Below are positions 21,825 through 31,964 of a DNA stretch of 31,964 nucleotides, one piece after another. The notes under the pieces are model-generated. The model was not told where the DNA came from and made no database searches. It saw only the letters and a program-made list of their open reading frames with translations. Both the position numbers and the translations under genes were made by a program. Position 1 is the stretch's first letter, and every line of letters begins with the position of its first letter. The DNA is from Saccoglossus kowalevskii (Eukaryota > Hemichordata > Enteropneusta > Harrimaniidae). The DNA is taken from positions 19,947 to 51,910 of the forward strand of contig NW_003156234.1 of assembly GCF_000003605.2 (NCBI RefSeq). Reading direction: 5' to 3'.

Positions 21825-22780
21825 TCTGTGTATATTGTTTATTATATTGATTATTAATTTATGTACATAGGTTATAGTACGGTAAAAGTAATTTAATTGC
21901 ATACACGCTTGTCACATTATCCCAGTGGTGGGACGATTGAATGATACTAATTACAAGATTAATATTTCAGGCAAAAAGAAGACATTTCCTGCTAACGTGC
22001 TAAAGCTCTATGTTAAACCGAAAGATGAATCCAGTCATGGTAATCAAAATAATGATTCCTTTGAGGAGTTGTTGAACTTTCCACCATACAGCCAACTCAT
22101 TCTATACAGGATGTAGCAGTAAGCTCCAGTTTGAAAGAGGAACAGAAGGTTGAGGTGAAGGAAATATTGGGGAAATACTCTGGTGTTCTGACCGATGTTC
22201 CAGGAAGGACCAATCTTGGAGAGCACGAGATTAGCCTCACATTGGATGAGCCAGTGAGACAGAAACCTCGTCATGTAATCGTCATCGTCATATGTAATTG
22301 GATTTTCATCCCTAGATTTCTTGGGACATGTAGCTGGTTGGTAACACCAACCAAACAAACTGCATCACCTCAACGAGGCTAAATAACCCTTCGACAAAAC
22401 AATTCTATCACCTCTGAATGACTTGACTAGAAAGAATGAGCATAATCATCCTAAATGGGATTTTATAACCCTAAAAACAACTTAATTTTGTTCCCCATTA
22501 TATGGCTACTCAATTGTTCAAAGCAGTTTATGTTGTGTACAGTTGCATGTAATACTGGATTGGGTGCAGTACTGCTCGAAGGGTACCATGTTGAAGAGGA
22601 GGTATTTCCAGTTGCATATGCAAGTCGTAAGTTGCAACACAGAGAAAAAGCATATGCAACCGCGGAAATGAATGCTTATCCATAGTCTGTAGTGTGCAGA
22701 ATTTTGATTTTGATGTATACTAGTATGGGCATGATTTTGTTTTACAAACAAATCACTTGTATATATACAGCTTACTAAGA
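21825..22780 (+). mobile_element. Decayed Gmr1-like retroelement, copy 2
   Basis: A partial long terminal repeat (about 21825-21915) is followed by an integrase C-terminal segment (VGRLNDTNYKIN, ANVLKLYV), then the reverse transcriptase N-terminal region (EEQKVEVKEILGKY, TDVPGRTNLGEHEISLT). A large deletion removes the polymerase core, and RNase H follows (TGLGAVLLEG, FPVAYASRKLQHREKAYATA, 22555-22680). It shares its 5' breakpoint with copy 1 and sits at the same place relative to the oxygenase first exon, so the two copies come from duplication of one insertion, not two insertions. It ends abruptly at an LTR-like segment. Confidence 0.7.
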
Positions 22781-23551
22781 TGTCTGTCAGCATCCTTCAT
22801 TTTATGTTTCTGTCATATAACCTCAAACCCTGCAAATGGAAGTGTGCATGGAATCATGGGAAGAAACGGTGTGCATTGTGATAAATGTCATAAAGGTGAG
22901 TGACAGGTCATACTTGTTTTCAACTCTGGAAGGACAGTTGGAATTTACTAGGTGTGCTGTTATTTGAATAACAAAGGGTGTTTACAACTTTGGAAGGAAA
23001 ATAGGAATCCACCAGGTGTGCTGTTATTTGAATAACAAAGAATGTTTATGATCTACTAAGTTGCCTACGTAACACGGCTGCTAGCAAGATCACATTCTGA
23101 TTGGCTCATGTGGAAACCCAGCTAGTGACACTGAATCATGCCTATAAATTGGACAGATTCAGGACAGTTGGGAGTTCATCATTTCAACTTGCTTCTTGTG
23201 TGTTCTGCTACAATATTGTGTGACAAAAGATACAGGCTAAAACCATCATTCTGTGAGACTTGTATGAACTGCTCTGCGATCTCCTGCTTCCAGCGGTGCC
23301 CTCTAGATTACCAGCGTTCCTCTGCAAGCAAGACTCCTGTATTTCTTCGTTGTTGTGTTGCAGAAACCATTGACTGTCGTCCGTTATTACATCCTGAAAC
23401 TGTGAGTTATCACCAATGCACACTTCCCTAAACAATCCCCTATTTTAGTGACTTTATTCATTGTATTTTTTGTTCTATATTTCTCTTAATTATTTTGAGC
23501 GGTATTAAAGCCAGGAGCTTTAACTCGATATGTTGGTGTATGTGTATTTCA
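22781..23551 (+). mobile_element. LTR-like segment replacing the 3' end of Gmr1-like copy 2
   Basis: Homology to copy 1 stops near 22780 and resumes near 23553. The 771 bases between start TGTCTG and end ATTTCA, as LTRs do. They contain an ATTGGCT (CCAAT) box at 23099, a TATAAAT box at 23143-23149, an ATTAAA signal at 23504-23509 with GT-rich sequence after it, and a 64-bp direct repeat (22921-22984 and 22985-23048) upstream of the promoter. A 97-codon open frame (23138-23431) begins inside the TATA region and is probably not coding. A solo LTR of another family fits, but no target duplication is visible, and part of copy 1's sequence is missing as well. Confidence 0.4.
22921..23048. repeat. 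Two tandem copies of a 64-bp repeat
   Basis: Both copies carry GGTGTGCTGTTATTTGAATA (22951 and 23015), 64 bases apart, within the U3-like part of the LTR-like segment. Confidence 0.75.
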
Positions 23552-23589
23552 TTTCTGTAAAAGTAATTTATTTGCATAATAAATAAACA

Positions 23590-23775
23590 GCAGTGTGCTG
23601 GTATGCGAGTGCGAATTGGAATTAGTTGTATGCACAGGTGGGTGTATTGAATTTAACTAATGTAGGCCGGAGTGATGAATAGGATTGATTTTGTGATGCA
23701 GAGTAGGTCAGTGTGCTGGGTAATTCTACAGTGTGATGTGGGCAGTTGTCCAGGAGTGAGCATCTCCTGCAATTT
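23590..23775. repeat. Repeat paralogous to 7736-7925
   Basis: CAGTGTGCTGGTATGCGAGT begins both copies, and both end near GTTGTCCAGGA-TGAGCA. It marks the right end of the tandem unit after the Gmr1-like relic in units 0 and 1. No coding content is seen. Confidence 0.65.
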
Positions 23776-23909
23776 TACTCGTAATGACTTGTAATGTTAA
23801 TATCATCTGTTAAGCGGTCCATGCAAGGAGTCCGTGGTAACTTCGCTGTAATTAGGTCAGCCAAGTATATAGAGCAGACTATATACAGTATATAGTTGCC
23901 AAATTAGTC

Positions 23910-24100
23910 TTGTGACCAACTACTTTTGAGGTTTAATTCCTAGGAGGTATAGATGAATGTGTATATAAAGCGTGAATGTATATCTCATAAAAATAGTTGT
24001 GAACTATGGCATAAATACACTGAAACTGCCCTGCACAACTTTTTCCACAACGTAATTAATCACCTGGCAACATTAATTGTTTAACATGTATAATTAATAA
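23910..24100. repeat. Third copy of the first-exon upstream segment
   Basis: GACCAACTACTTTTGAGGTT at 23913 and the following GTGTATATAAAGCG, ATAAATACACTG and CCACAACGTAATTAATCACC stretches match 6120-6260 and 21640-21810. No exon is attached. It sits between the Gmr1-like copy 2 region and the gene 2 flank. Confidence 0.6.
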
Positions 24101-24164
24101 TTCATAACTTGTGAACTTGAAGCCAATCTCGGTGACATTTTTTACATTTGATTTCCAATTAACC

Positions 24165-25335
24165 ATGCAATGTCCTCGTTTGAATATCAGTCACCTTTGT
24201 GTTTTGTGAATTTCTTGTTGACTATGGATTTTATATCATTATAGTACTTTGTTATTCTACTTTTTCATGTTGCGTGTTGTTACGTTTATGGTGTGATAAT
24301 CATGCTACATTATATGTTTAATAACCATTTCCATTAATAGTTATACTGCAGTGGTGGTGTTTTCAGCATTTGTTCCCATAATACAACACTTGGGATTTCC
24401 TAGATTATGTATAATTCTACATTATGGAAGGGTGAATGGCTATTTAGGCGTTCTTTGGTTACTTGGTGCACTAAAGAGCCAATGTATTTCTGACAGAGGG
24501 TTAATTAGAATGACTAATGAAATCTGAAATTTTTGAAAGGCCTTTTGTAATATACAGTATGCTCTACATTGAACAGCATTTGTCATGTCAGCCAATAGTG
24601 ATATATATAAATTTGACCACCCAGTTTGCGTTTCAAACTGATTATTTATATATATATATATACAAATGCTTCAGCCAATGTAAAGTGTGGCACTTGGATT
24701 AAGAGTTGTGGCATTTGGTAAATGTTCAAATCTCTTAGGCATTAAGATCGGCTACATTTCCAGCCAAACTTGATACCTGTATGCATGAGGCCAGTGAATT
24801 TGATTTTAGCAACGTAAGCAAAAGCAGAAACATGTTTTTGGAGCACTAAATGTTACATTTGCTTTAATCCGTGGATGGTAAAGCTGTACTTAAATGTTCT
24901 ACACCTGTCACATATCGGGGGAGGAGATTGCTAGTCAAGAAAGAGATTGACAGAAGCATAGCCTGGAACTGAATTGTGCCGTAAAAAGGCTCACTAAAAA
25001 CATAAAAACACACTTCTACCGTCAATATGCAAAGCAAGCCACAAACATATTGATAAAGTCAAAAACATTGCATAGTAGAATGATATTCAATCAGTATCAT
25101 TTTTAATTTTTAATTTGGATGCAATCATTATCTTATGGATGGACCACATGTCATAATTTGAGGGAAGTTACTCCCCTGATTCAATAATGCGAGTCTCAAT
25201 TAGAGGGTGTTATTATGTTGATTTTTCCAAGAACCAATATATGCCTTTAACAAAAATAATTTAAAACTCTTCCGCAACAGCAATTAAAACAGCTTGCTAC
25301 ATTACACATAGCTTCCATGTCAAATGTGTGTTTTA
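24165..25335. repeat. 3' flank of gene 2, left part, paralogous to 11225-12350
   Basis: Aligns with the gene 1 flank from about CCTCGTTTGAATATCAGTCA (24173-24192) to the ACACATAGCTTCCATGTCAA stretch ending near 25323, where a 2.4-kb insertion interrupts it. No gene is seen. Confidence 0.65.
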
Positions 25336-25339
25336 TGCT

Positions 25340-27700
25340 TTATACGAAGTCTGCCGAAGGCATATAGATTGGGTTCTGTCCGTCCGTCTGTTTTTTACTT
25401 CTTATAACTTTGATATGCTCTGTCCAATTTGTTTCCAAGTTGGTGCAAATGTAATTCTCAATGTCATACATATGCCCGCCAAGTATTTTTTTGATTCGCC
25501 AAAGTTTCATTGTGTTTTTCTGTGATTTTCAACATTTTACTAGTACAAATGCCGAAATTTGCCGGAAAAATCCGAGTTTTAACGCCATCTCGCAAGAGAA
25601 CCCGCATACTGTATTGCGCATGCGCCAGTCTAACCGCTGAGGAAATCGGCGTCCATTTCGTCTGAGGATATTTTATTCCGGACTGTATCTTTCTTTGAAC
25701 AAAGCTTGTATAGATTAAATTCTATCTCAAAGGTAAGAAACTGTGCTTATGGTATTTATTATGAACTTTGATTTATCCTTTTTTTGTCCTGACTTTAGTA
25801 AGAAACTAGCGATCGCACAGTGTCACTTTGCCAGAAAAACAGTCCTGCTATTAGTTCAAGAACTGGTTATGAAACGTGTAAATCGAAAGTTTATCTCGTC
25901 ATTTAGGAGGCCTGGGAATAACATTTGGCATATGAAATATTTGAATAATAAAACGTAAAAGTTTAGAACACGCTGATCGTGATTCTGTTATGTACGATTG
26001 CTATTTCCGGTGTTCATTGGCAACTGCTAGCAGATTGAAACTTGGTTTCGTGACGACATATTAGACTAGAATTATCGAGAAAACACAAGTCAAGTTTGGC
26101 CAACCGTGACTGCTTGAAAGCAATGATGAAATTGAAAAGTACTGTGATTCAATATCAATGAATATATCATCGCTTTTAAATTGCCTTTGAAGTAAATATA
26201 ATACCCGAGTGCGTTACTACACTCGGTCATGACCGGGACCTCCATGCTCAATGCGGTGTTGAAGTTTATCGGTAAATCGAACCTCTGTCAACAGAGACAC
26301 ATTTTTTCAATCAGCTATGTATTTCGGTACTGAAGTCAGGGTGGCAATTTCAATGTTTAGCTACCATAATTTATCTCCATTATGAGCAGGAAAATAAATT
26401 ACGGACCTCGATTGAGATGGATTTAACGGCGGCCATGTTTTTTAAGACATATGTGAAATAATATTAGGGAGGGGTCAAATTCATGTAATCCTCAATTTTA
26501 ATGATATTGACTTAATAGTCATATTTTTTTTTTCAAAACTACGGATATTATTTTATATATTATTTTAATACAACTACAATATGTTAATTAGTATGCAAAT
26601 TGATATGCAAATTAGCAGCCAATCTGAGACAATGCAATGCACTTCAACGGAAATTTGACATACACTTAGGTTACATGATCACTACTTCTGCTGATTAGTT
26701 TTTTATGCACTTCTATCTGCTTTTATATTAAATGTATTTTTTTGTATTTTTTTCAATAGTTTTTTTTTATTTCATTTGATAGCTTGGCATCCATTTGGTT
26801 CAGCTCAAGTGAAATTGTCGGCACAAGTACTCCGGCTTTTTGCACATTCTTAATATTTTATTTTTGGAGAATCCCGTGAATATTAATTTGACAACTTTGT
26901 AGAGTGGAAACAGACTGTTGAATTAGTTCATTCTAGACTTTGGTAGAACATGTTTAAAATAGTACAGTGTGAACTACAATTTCTTTCTGGCTGGTATAAA
27001 TTTATTAAGTAATATTTTTTCGTACTAAAAAGACTCAAATATCTTTTTTAATTAAATCTAACAGCCAATGGGAGCACATATGCTACAACCTCTGCTTACT
27101 TTGGACTAAATGTTCCTTTTTTCAGGTACAGAGCCAGATTTTTTTCTCAGAAAGCAAAGACACTGGAACTACATGTATTACAAAAACATACCGGTACTAT
27201 TCACTGCGTGTCTGACAATTGTATAAAGTTTCGCAGGTCCTCTTTTTTTTACTTTTTTGAGAAGTTCTGTCAACCAAAGCATAAATATGCGTTTCTCTGT
27301 ACATACAATTTTACACGATTTGTTAATATTATGATAATAATATGATAATGTATGATATTAAAACCTTGATAATATTTTTCTGTATTTTTGCACTTTATTT
27401 GTATCATTGTCGTATGAGAAGTAATCTTGTCCTTATTAGAGATATTGAAATTAATCCAAGGCAACAAACTAGTTTATCCAAACAGACACAACACGGACTC
27501 TACATATTTGCAGATCTGATTTGTATACTTCCTTGTCATTTTACCTGTTGTACTGGTTTGGTGCTGTCTGGTTTCCTTGCTGAGAATAATGCTGACCCGG
27601 ATGGAGAGTGCTATAAACTTGAAAAAGCCATAGAAATCACGATTGCCAATTTATGTCCATGTAACTTTAGAATGACAACTAGCAAAGGCAGTGTCATTCA
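25340..27700. mobile_element. Copy-specific ~2.4-kb insertion in the 3' flank of gene 2
   Basis: The paralogous flank of gene 1 is continuous here (about 12340-12356), while the gene 2 flank is split and resumes at about 27700. The left part holds a CTGCCGAAGGCATATAG / GTCCGTCCGTC stretch, a palindromic TTGCGCATGCGCC motif at 25614-25626 (a match to the NRF1 consensus), and an exon-like end, CTCAAAG|GTAAGA, near 25730. The right part has an open frame (27342-27743) with a hydrophobic start followed by RDIEINPRQ, resembling a decayed 2A-like peptide (DxExNPGP) of some invertebrate LINEs. No terminal inverted repeats or clear target duplication were found, so the class is uncertain. Confidence 0.5.
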
Positions 27701-27956
27701 TGACTTGTTTGAATTCGATTCAATTTACTATCTCTTGATATAAAGATGATTCCCAACAAGAGCAAAAGGACGCTATAGACAAATATTTGTCTTCCATTAC
27801 AATATTGAAACTGATATATATATTCATAAAATAAAACGAACTCAAGTTTCGGAGAAAGAAGGCAATACCCACTCAATACCACTAGAATTAAACCTAAAAT
27901 CCGCTCCATATAAACCAAACCCCCTGTTATAAAAATACACATTGCATGGATTCTCC

Positions 27957-30900
27957 TTAATCGGTCTGAAAATTTTGATAGATTTCACCAAATTTCATGT
28001 TGAGAAAATCCATGCTGGTGATTGGAGGATACTTGTTGCTCCCATCCAAACACTTGATGATACATGCCTTGTCTGGGTTAACAAAACAGATAAGTGATTG
28101 ACAAGCTTGTTTTTTTAATTCACTGGATTCTGGGTTTACAACTCTCTGCACCTGTAAAGATAGTATACGAACATCAATCAATATATCAGGGCAAAGAAGG
28201 AATAAATATGTCACTACAACTGTGCCCTATGGTGTGCCACATTATTACACAACTGGCGTCTACGTAAATATTACTCACTAGTTATTTTGAATAATCAAGA
28301 GAACATGTTTTATGTTTTATGTATGGGCTTATATATGTAATACTAATTTTTGGTTCATCTATATTTTTCTAACTGTTTATGAGGAAACTACTCTTTGTTC
28401 CAAACATTATCCATTCACTAGTTGTTTGTTGTCAACAATGTTTGTACATTCGGAAGCTATTGGTAGTTAAAGGCCTACACAATCCGCAAAAATGGTCACT
28501 GGGCAATGGGGAAACTATCTTAATATATGCGTCCGTGTCCCTTATGTCATTTAAAAACTTGGAGATACAAAACAAATCACGAATGGCATTAATGTTGTTA
28601 ATTACCCTTGCTTTCAGTGTGTCAGATGTCCATCTTTCCATTAAATATCCCAGATTCACAAAAACACCCCCTTTTTCTGGTTTGACGTCAATAAAGCTAC
28701 CATCTTCACACGCCATCTAGAAAAAAATGGTATATTTCCTAAGTGAAAATAAATCAAACAACACCGAATACGCGCCTAGTATAATTATTCTGGAAATAAA
28801 AGTACGAGCTTGCCGATATGAGCATAGTCTTAGTTATCGGTTAGTTTCAAACACGGTAGAGGGTACAATGTGGTACAGATCGATAGTGCGGCGTCATTCT
28901 ATGTGCTATTTTCAACCTGTAATCTATTAAGTCTCTTCGTAATGCAGGGAAATATATATTCTTACTCGATAAAGAAGCAATTAATGTTTATGTTTACCAA
29001 AATATGCTGTTTAATTATTGGTTGCTTTTGACGTAGGCTTGTTTTCTAGGGGACACTCCAACTTCTCTTCTGTACAATCAATCTGGCAGCATACATGTAC
29101 CTGTATCTATATCTAAATGTGGGGATCTTTTTCATAATTTACCCCTCCAAATTGAAGCAATTTTGGCCATTATTTAAGACTTTATGATAATTTACAGTCT
29201 CTATATGATACAAAACTGACAGTACATTAACATACAATACTAATGCTCCATATACACAAAAAATATAAAAATATCATTGTTTGGTAGTTTTCACTTACGT
29301 GTAATGAAAAGAAAAAGAAAAGAAATCTGTTTTGTTATCCACATGTTAGACTTCAATAATGCACTTGTTGCACTTGGAAATATGCTACTGTACCAGTGCT
29401 TGAGATATTGCAATTATGGGATTTAATTAGGTCACATGACCATATATTGTAATCTGATAATATATAAGTCATCAGTAGATACCAGTCATATCCTGACTGA
29501 TTTGAAATTGTTCTTAAATACCGATTATGCAAATGACCTGCCGCATAAAATAGATATAGCCTAGGTAGACTATGTTAGTGAAGTACACGATACACGCCAG
29601 TATATCACATGGACAAATAAATCATTGTTTAATTCATGTTAATTACAAAATCAAAAAGGTGGCCGTCGAACCACGTGATCAAATAAAAGTATATACAAAA
29701 CGTTGTGTTGAATGAAACAGTGGTTGAAGTGAATGTCGGAAGTCCTTGATCTCCAAAAAATTGTGCAAAAGGCCTTTAATGTATAATAATTAGAACAAAA
29801 GTAACAGGCTTGCTGGCAGCATTGTGATCACATAGTCATCCATTCATACCAACGAAGGTTGACTCGAGGTAATGAATTATGCAGTAGCAATAGAAGCTGA
29901 TCACATCACAACAATATTGTGGTGATAAACATGATTATTTATTGCAGATTTCGATTACCTGTAACCCTCTTTTGTCATCTTGGAATAACAGAGTAATTGA
30001 ACCATAGTCAGCATGTTCGCCACATCGTATCTGATCGGCCTTGAGATCATCGTTTTGGATTGGCGGATACCATACAGTTCGCATCGTTGATATATTGGCT
30101 TCGCTGTTAAGCCCTTCATGAGCCTTTACGAATAAAAGAGGATCCTACAAAATATAAGAGAATTGTTGAGAATGGTCTCTTTAAGATATAACATTTATTC
30201 CTGACCACAGTCGATTAAAAGATTGGCAGATGAAGGTACTTTCGTTATCAAGCAAACCTATAGGTGTTCACATACTTGAGTGTGCATTCGTTTAGTTGTC
30301 GATAAGACCACCAAATTGTGTAATTGTCTTTAGTCAAGAGTCCAATATTTGGTTACACTTACCTCTATTGGCAGTCCCCGTCCAATGACTTCTAATATGC
30401 GGATAATTAACTGTATGCATTTCTGGTACAGAGTAGTCAATGCTTGGGAGAACTTTGGTACCTCTTCATTCGGAAAAATCTACAGTACCACACATAAAAA
30501 TGTTGCTCAAATTATTGTAATGTATTGAAAACTAGGTAATGTTGATCAGTTGTGGCTAACTAAAGTTTTTGAACATAAACCCACTGCATTAACATTGATA
30601 TTTAATGAAATCGATGGTATTTATTTCAAAATTCAAAAGTATAATGTCTTACCTTTGTATTTGCGTCTCCCTTCAAAGGTATATAATTGAATGATTCCTT
30701 ATAATCTCCAGGTCTATCGGCGGAAAGACTGCAAATATATCATAGACGCTTATAATATCAACTAGAACATTCATTTGACGTGAGCTCCAATTGAATTTGG
30801 AAAGTATTCACGGGGGTTTGCACATGTAATATTATTATTAACAGATATTAGTATGGCTAAAATTGTTTTCGTCAACATAATTTAATCATATAAGGTCATT

Positions 30901-31316
30901 GACAATAACACTATAGAATAATACATTGGACGATACTTTGAAAAATAAGGTTATACAATTCTTCGTACAATCTTTAAACAAATTTAACAACTCCAAGAGT
31001 TGCAGAAATGGCTTATGTCTTCACTAAATATCTGTTTATGGGAAACGATTGCAGGGGTTTTGTAATAGGCAGTACAGGGAAGCGTCATGTTTCTCGTGAC
31101 ACAGTACTTCACTGCGAACTCGAATACTGCATATGTGTTGGTTTGTTTTGTAATGTGTGCACTAATACGTCACATCACCGACAATGATAACGGTACTTAC
31201 AATTCACTGCCAATTGCAACATAACCATAGTGACTACTATCAGGTCTCGAGTATTTCACCTTCGTCTCAGTTGGTAAAGTGAAGAAATTCGCTGACTGCT
31301 GAAATGCGTTGTCAAT
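27957..31316 (-). CDS. Isopenicillin-N-synthase-like 2OG-Fe(II) oxygenase, gene 2 (exons 2-7; exon 1 off the right edge)
   Basis: Tandem paralogue of gene 1. Exons: 31201-31316, 30653-30728, 30363-30479, 29959-30144, 28606-28716, 27957-28151, with lengths identical to gene 1 (116, 76, 117, 186, 111, 195) and GT-AG borders. No stop or frameshift. The HxD pair is kept as HAD in a GEHADYGSITLLFQDD context. As in gene 1, the third ligand is Gln (VQRVVNP) and the RxS Arg is Cys (CQS). Differences from gene 1 concentrate in exon 2 (for example NSNHGYV becomes SSHYGYV, and GCES becomes GSEF) and exon 5 (eight substitutions in 62). Exons 6 and 7 are nearly identical. No copy of the first exon is seen between 31317 and the window end, so the 5' end is missing here. 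Its 3' flank carries a 2.4-kb insertion absent from gene 1. Confidence 0.87.
28717..29958. other. Intron 5 of gene 2
   Basis: Aligns with gene 1 intron 5 in blocks (for example the GGTTGCTTT-GACGTAGGCTTG stretch near 29022) and carries private sequence around 29400-29600. No gene is seen. Confidence 0.6.
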
Positions 31317-31964
31317 CTAGAATGATATGACATGACAGTTATGGCGATATACTTTTTATCTGCATAATATACAACAAATCTGATCACTCGACTATATGAA
31401 AACAATATAGTGTGACGACATAAATAACATACAATCTATGTTTTCATTTGCCTTTATACAAATAATCTGCCTGTAACCCGAATTCAACTGCAGTAGTCAC
31501 GCACTTAAACGCAGAGTAATATTCAAGTTCAGGGGAACGCAACATTCAGACAAATATTAGAATCGATAACTTCAAAACACAAATACATTTACTAGGAAAT
31601 ATAATGTATCAATATATCTCATGAATTATTCAATCAATCAATATAAAATTTTGATCATTTTTTTTATCTAGGAAATCTGAAAATCTCGTTACTGCATCAC
31701 CAATATCACATAGACTACTACATTCACAAAAGAAACATCCAGCTCATCGACTCTGCAGTTCTATCTGACGCATGTCTCGCAAGGAGTGCTTGGGTTTGTT
31801 CGAAGTCAATCGTCGATCAACATATATTTCACGGATATAATAGATCGTTTCACTGATTTCTCACTAAATAATGATATTTTAACGTAGAAATATTATAGAA
31901 ATAAACTTGCCCCAAAGTAGTGTTTTTCTGGTCTGTTCTTGGAAACGTTTATAATAATAATTTT

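Noticed and set aside
23138-23431. Overlapping plus and minus open frames of 97 and 75 codons
   Set aside because: They lie inside the LTR-like promoter region; neither has a recognised motif.

Overview
This window looks like AT-rich nuclear DNA from an invertebrate animal. The evidence is multi-exon genes with GT-AG introns, LINE and Ty3/gypsy-type debris, nested tandem repeats and no bacterial gene organisation. One gypsy-like relic has its integrase end upstream of reverse transcriptase (Gmr1-like order), a type first described from deuterostomes. That hints at a non-vertebrate deuterostome such as a hemichordate, but no genus can be fixed from sequence alone.

The only convincing host genes are two tandem, minus-strand paralogues of the isopenicillin-N-synthase-like / 2-oxoglutarate-Fe(II) oxygenase family. 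Gene 1 (12603-21510) can be assembled completely: seven exons, 320 codons, all junctions in phase with GT-AG borders. It has two alternative, equally well-formed first exons (20453-20614 and 21349-21510). Gene 2 (27957-31316) has exons 2-7 intact; its first exon should lie beyond the right edge. In both copies the HxD iron-binding pair is present. The third iron ligand (normally His) is Gln, and the Arg of the RxS co-substrate motif is Cys. Splicing and most coding sequence are nevertheless preserved, which suggests a retained pseudo-enzyme or an enzyme with altered chemistry.

Layout: 1-1020 nothing recognised; 1030-1720 3' end of a LINE with a hairpin and an ATT-type tail; 2168-4318 a tandem array of about 920-bp units that contain about 178-bp sub-repeats; 4739-5005 a coding fragment of a transposon-associated protein ending in a splice donor; 5072-5263 a foldback (MITE-like) element; 5500-6300 an orphan copy of the oxygenase first exon and its upstream DNA; 6308-7680 a decayed Gmr1-like retroelement; 8282-9360 an inverted, decayed copy of the first-exon block; 10085-10600 a frameshifted pseudogene; 11225-17400 gene 1 exons 2-7 and 3' flank; 18008-19699 a TTAA-flanked element with 28-bp terminal inverted repeats, inside intron 1; 19705-21570 two direct ~900-bp copies of the first-exon block; 21825-22780 a second Gmr1-like relic; 22781-23551 an LTR-like segment; 24165-31964 gene 2 and 3' flank, carrying a 2.4-kb insertion (about 25340-27700).

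The repeat relationships support a tandem array whose unit is [3' flank - gene body - first exon - upstream DNA - Gmr1 relic]. Unit 1 is complete, unit 2 runs off the right edge, and unit 0 is represented only by its right end (5500-7930). The retroelement relic therefore predates the array and was copied with the gene.
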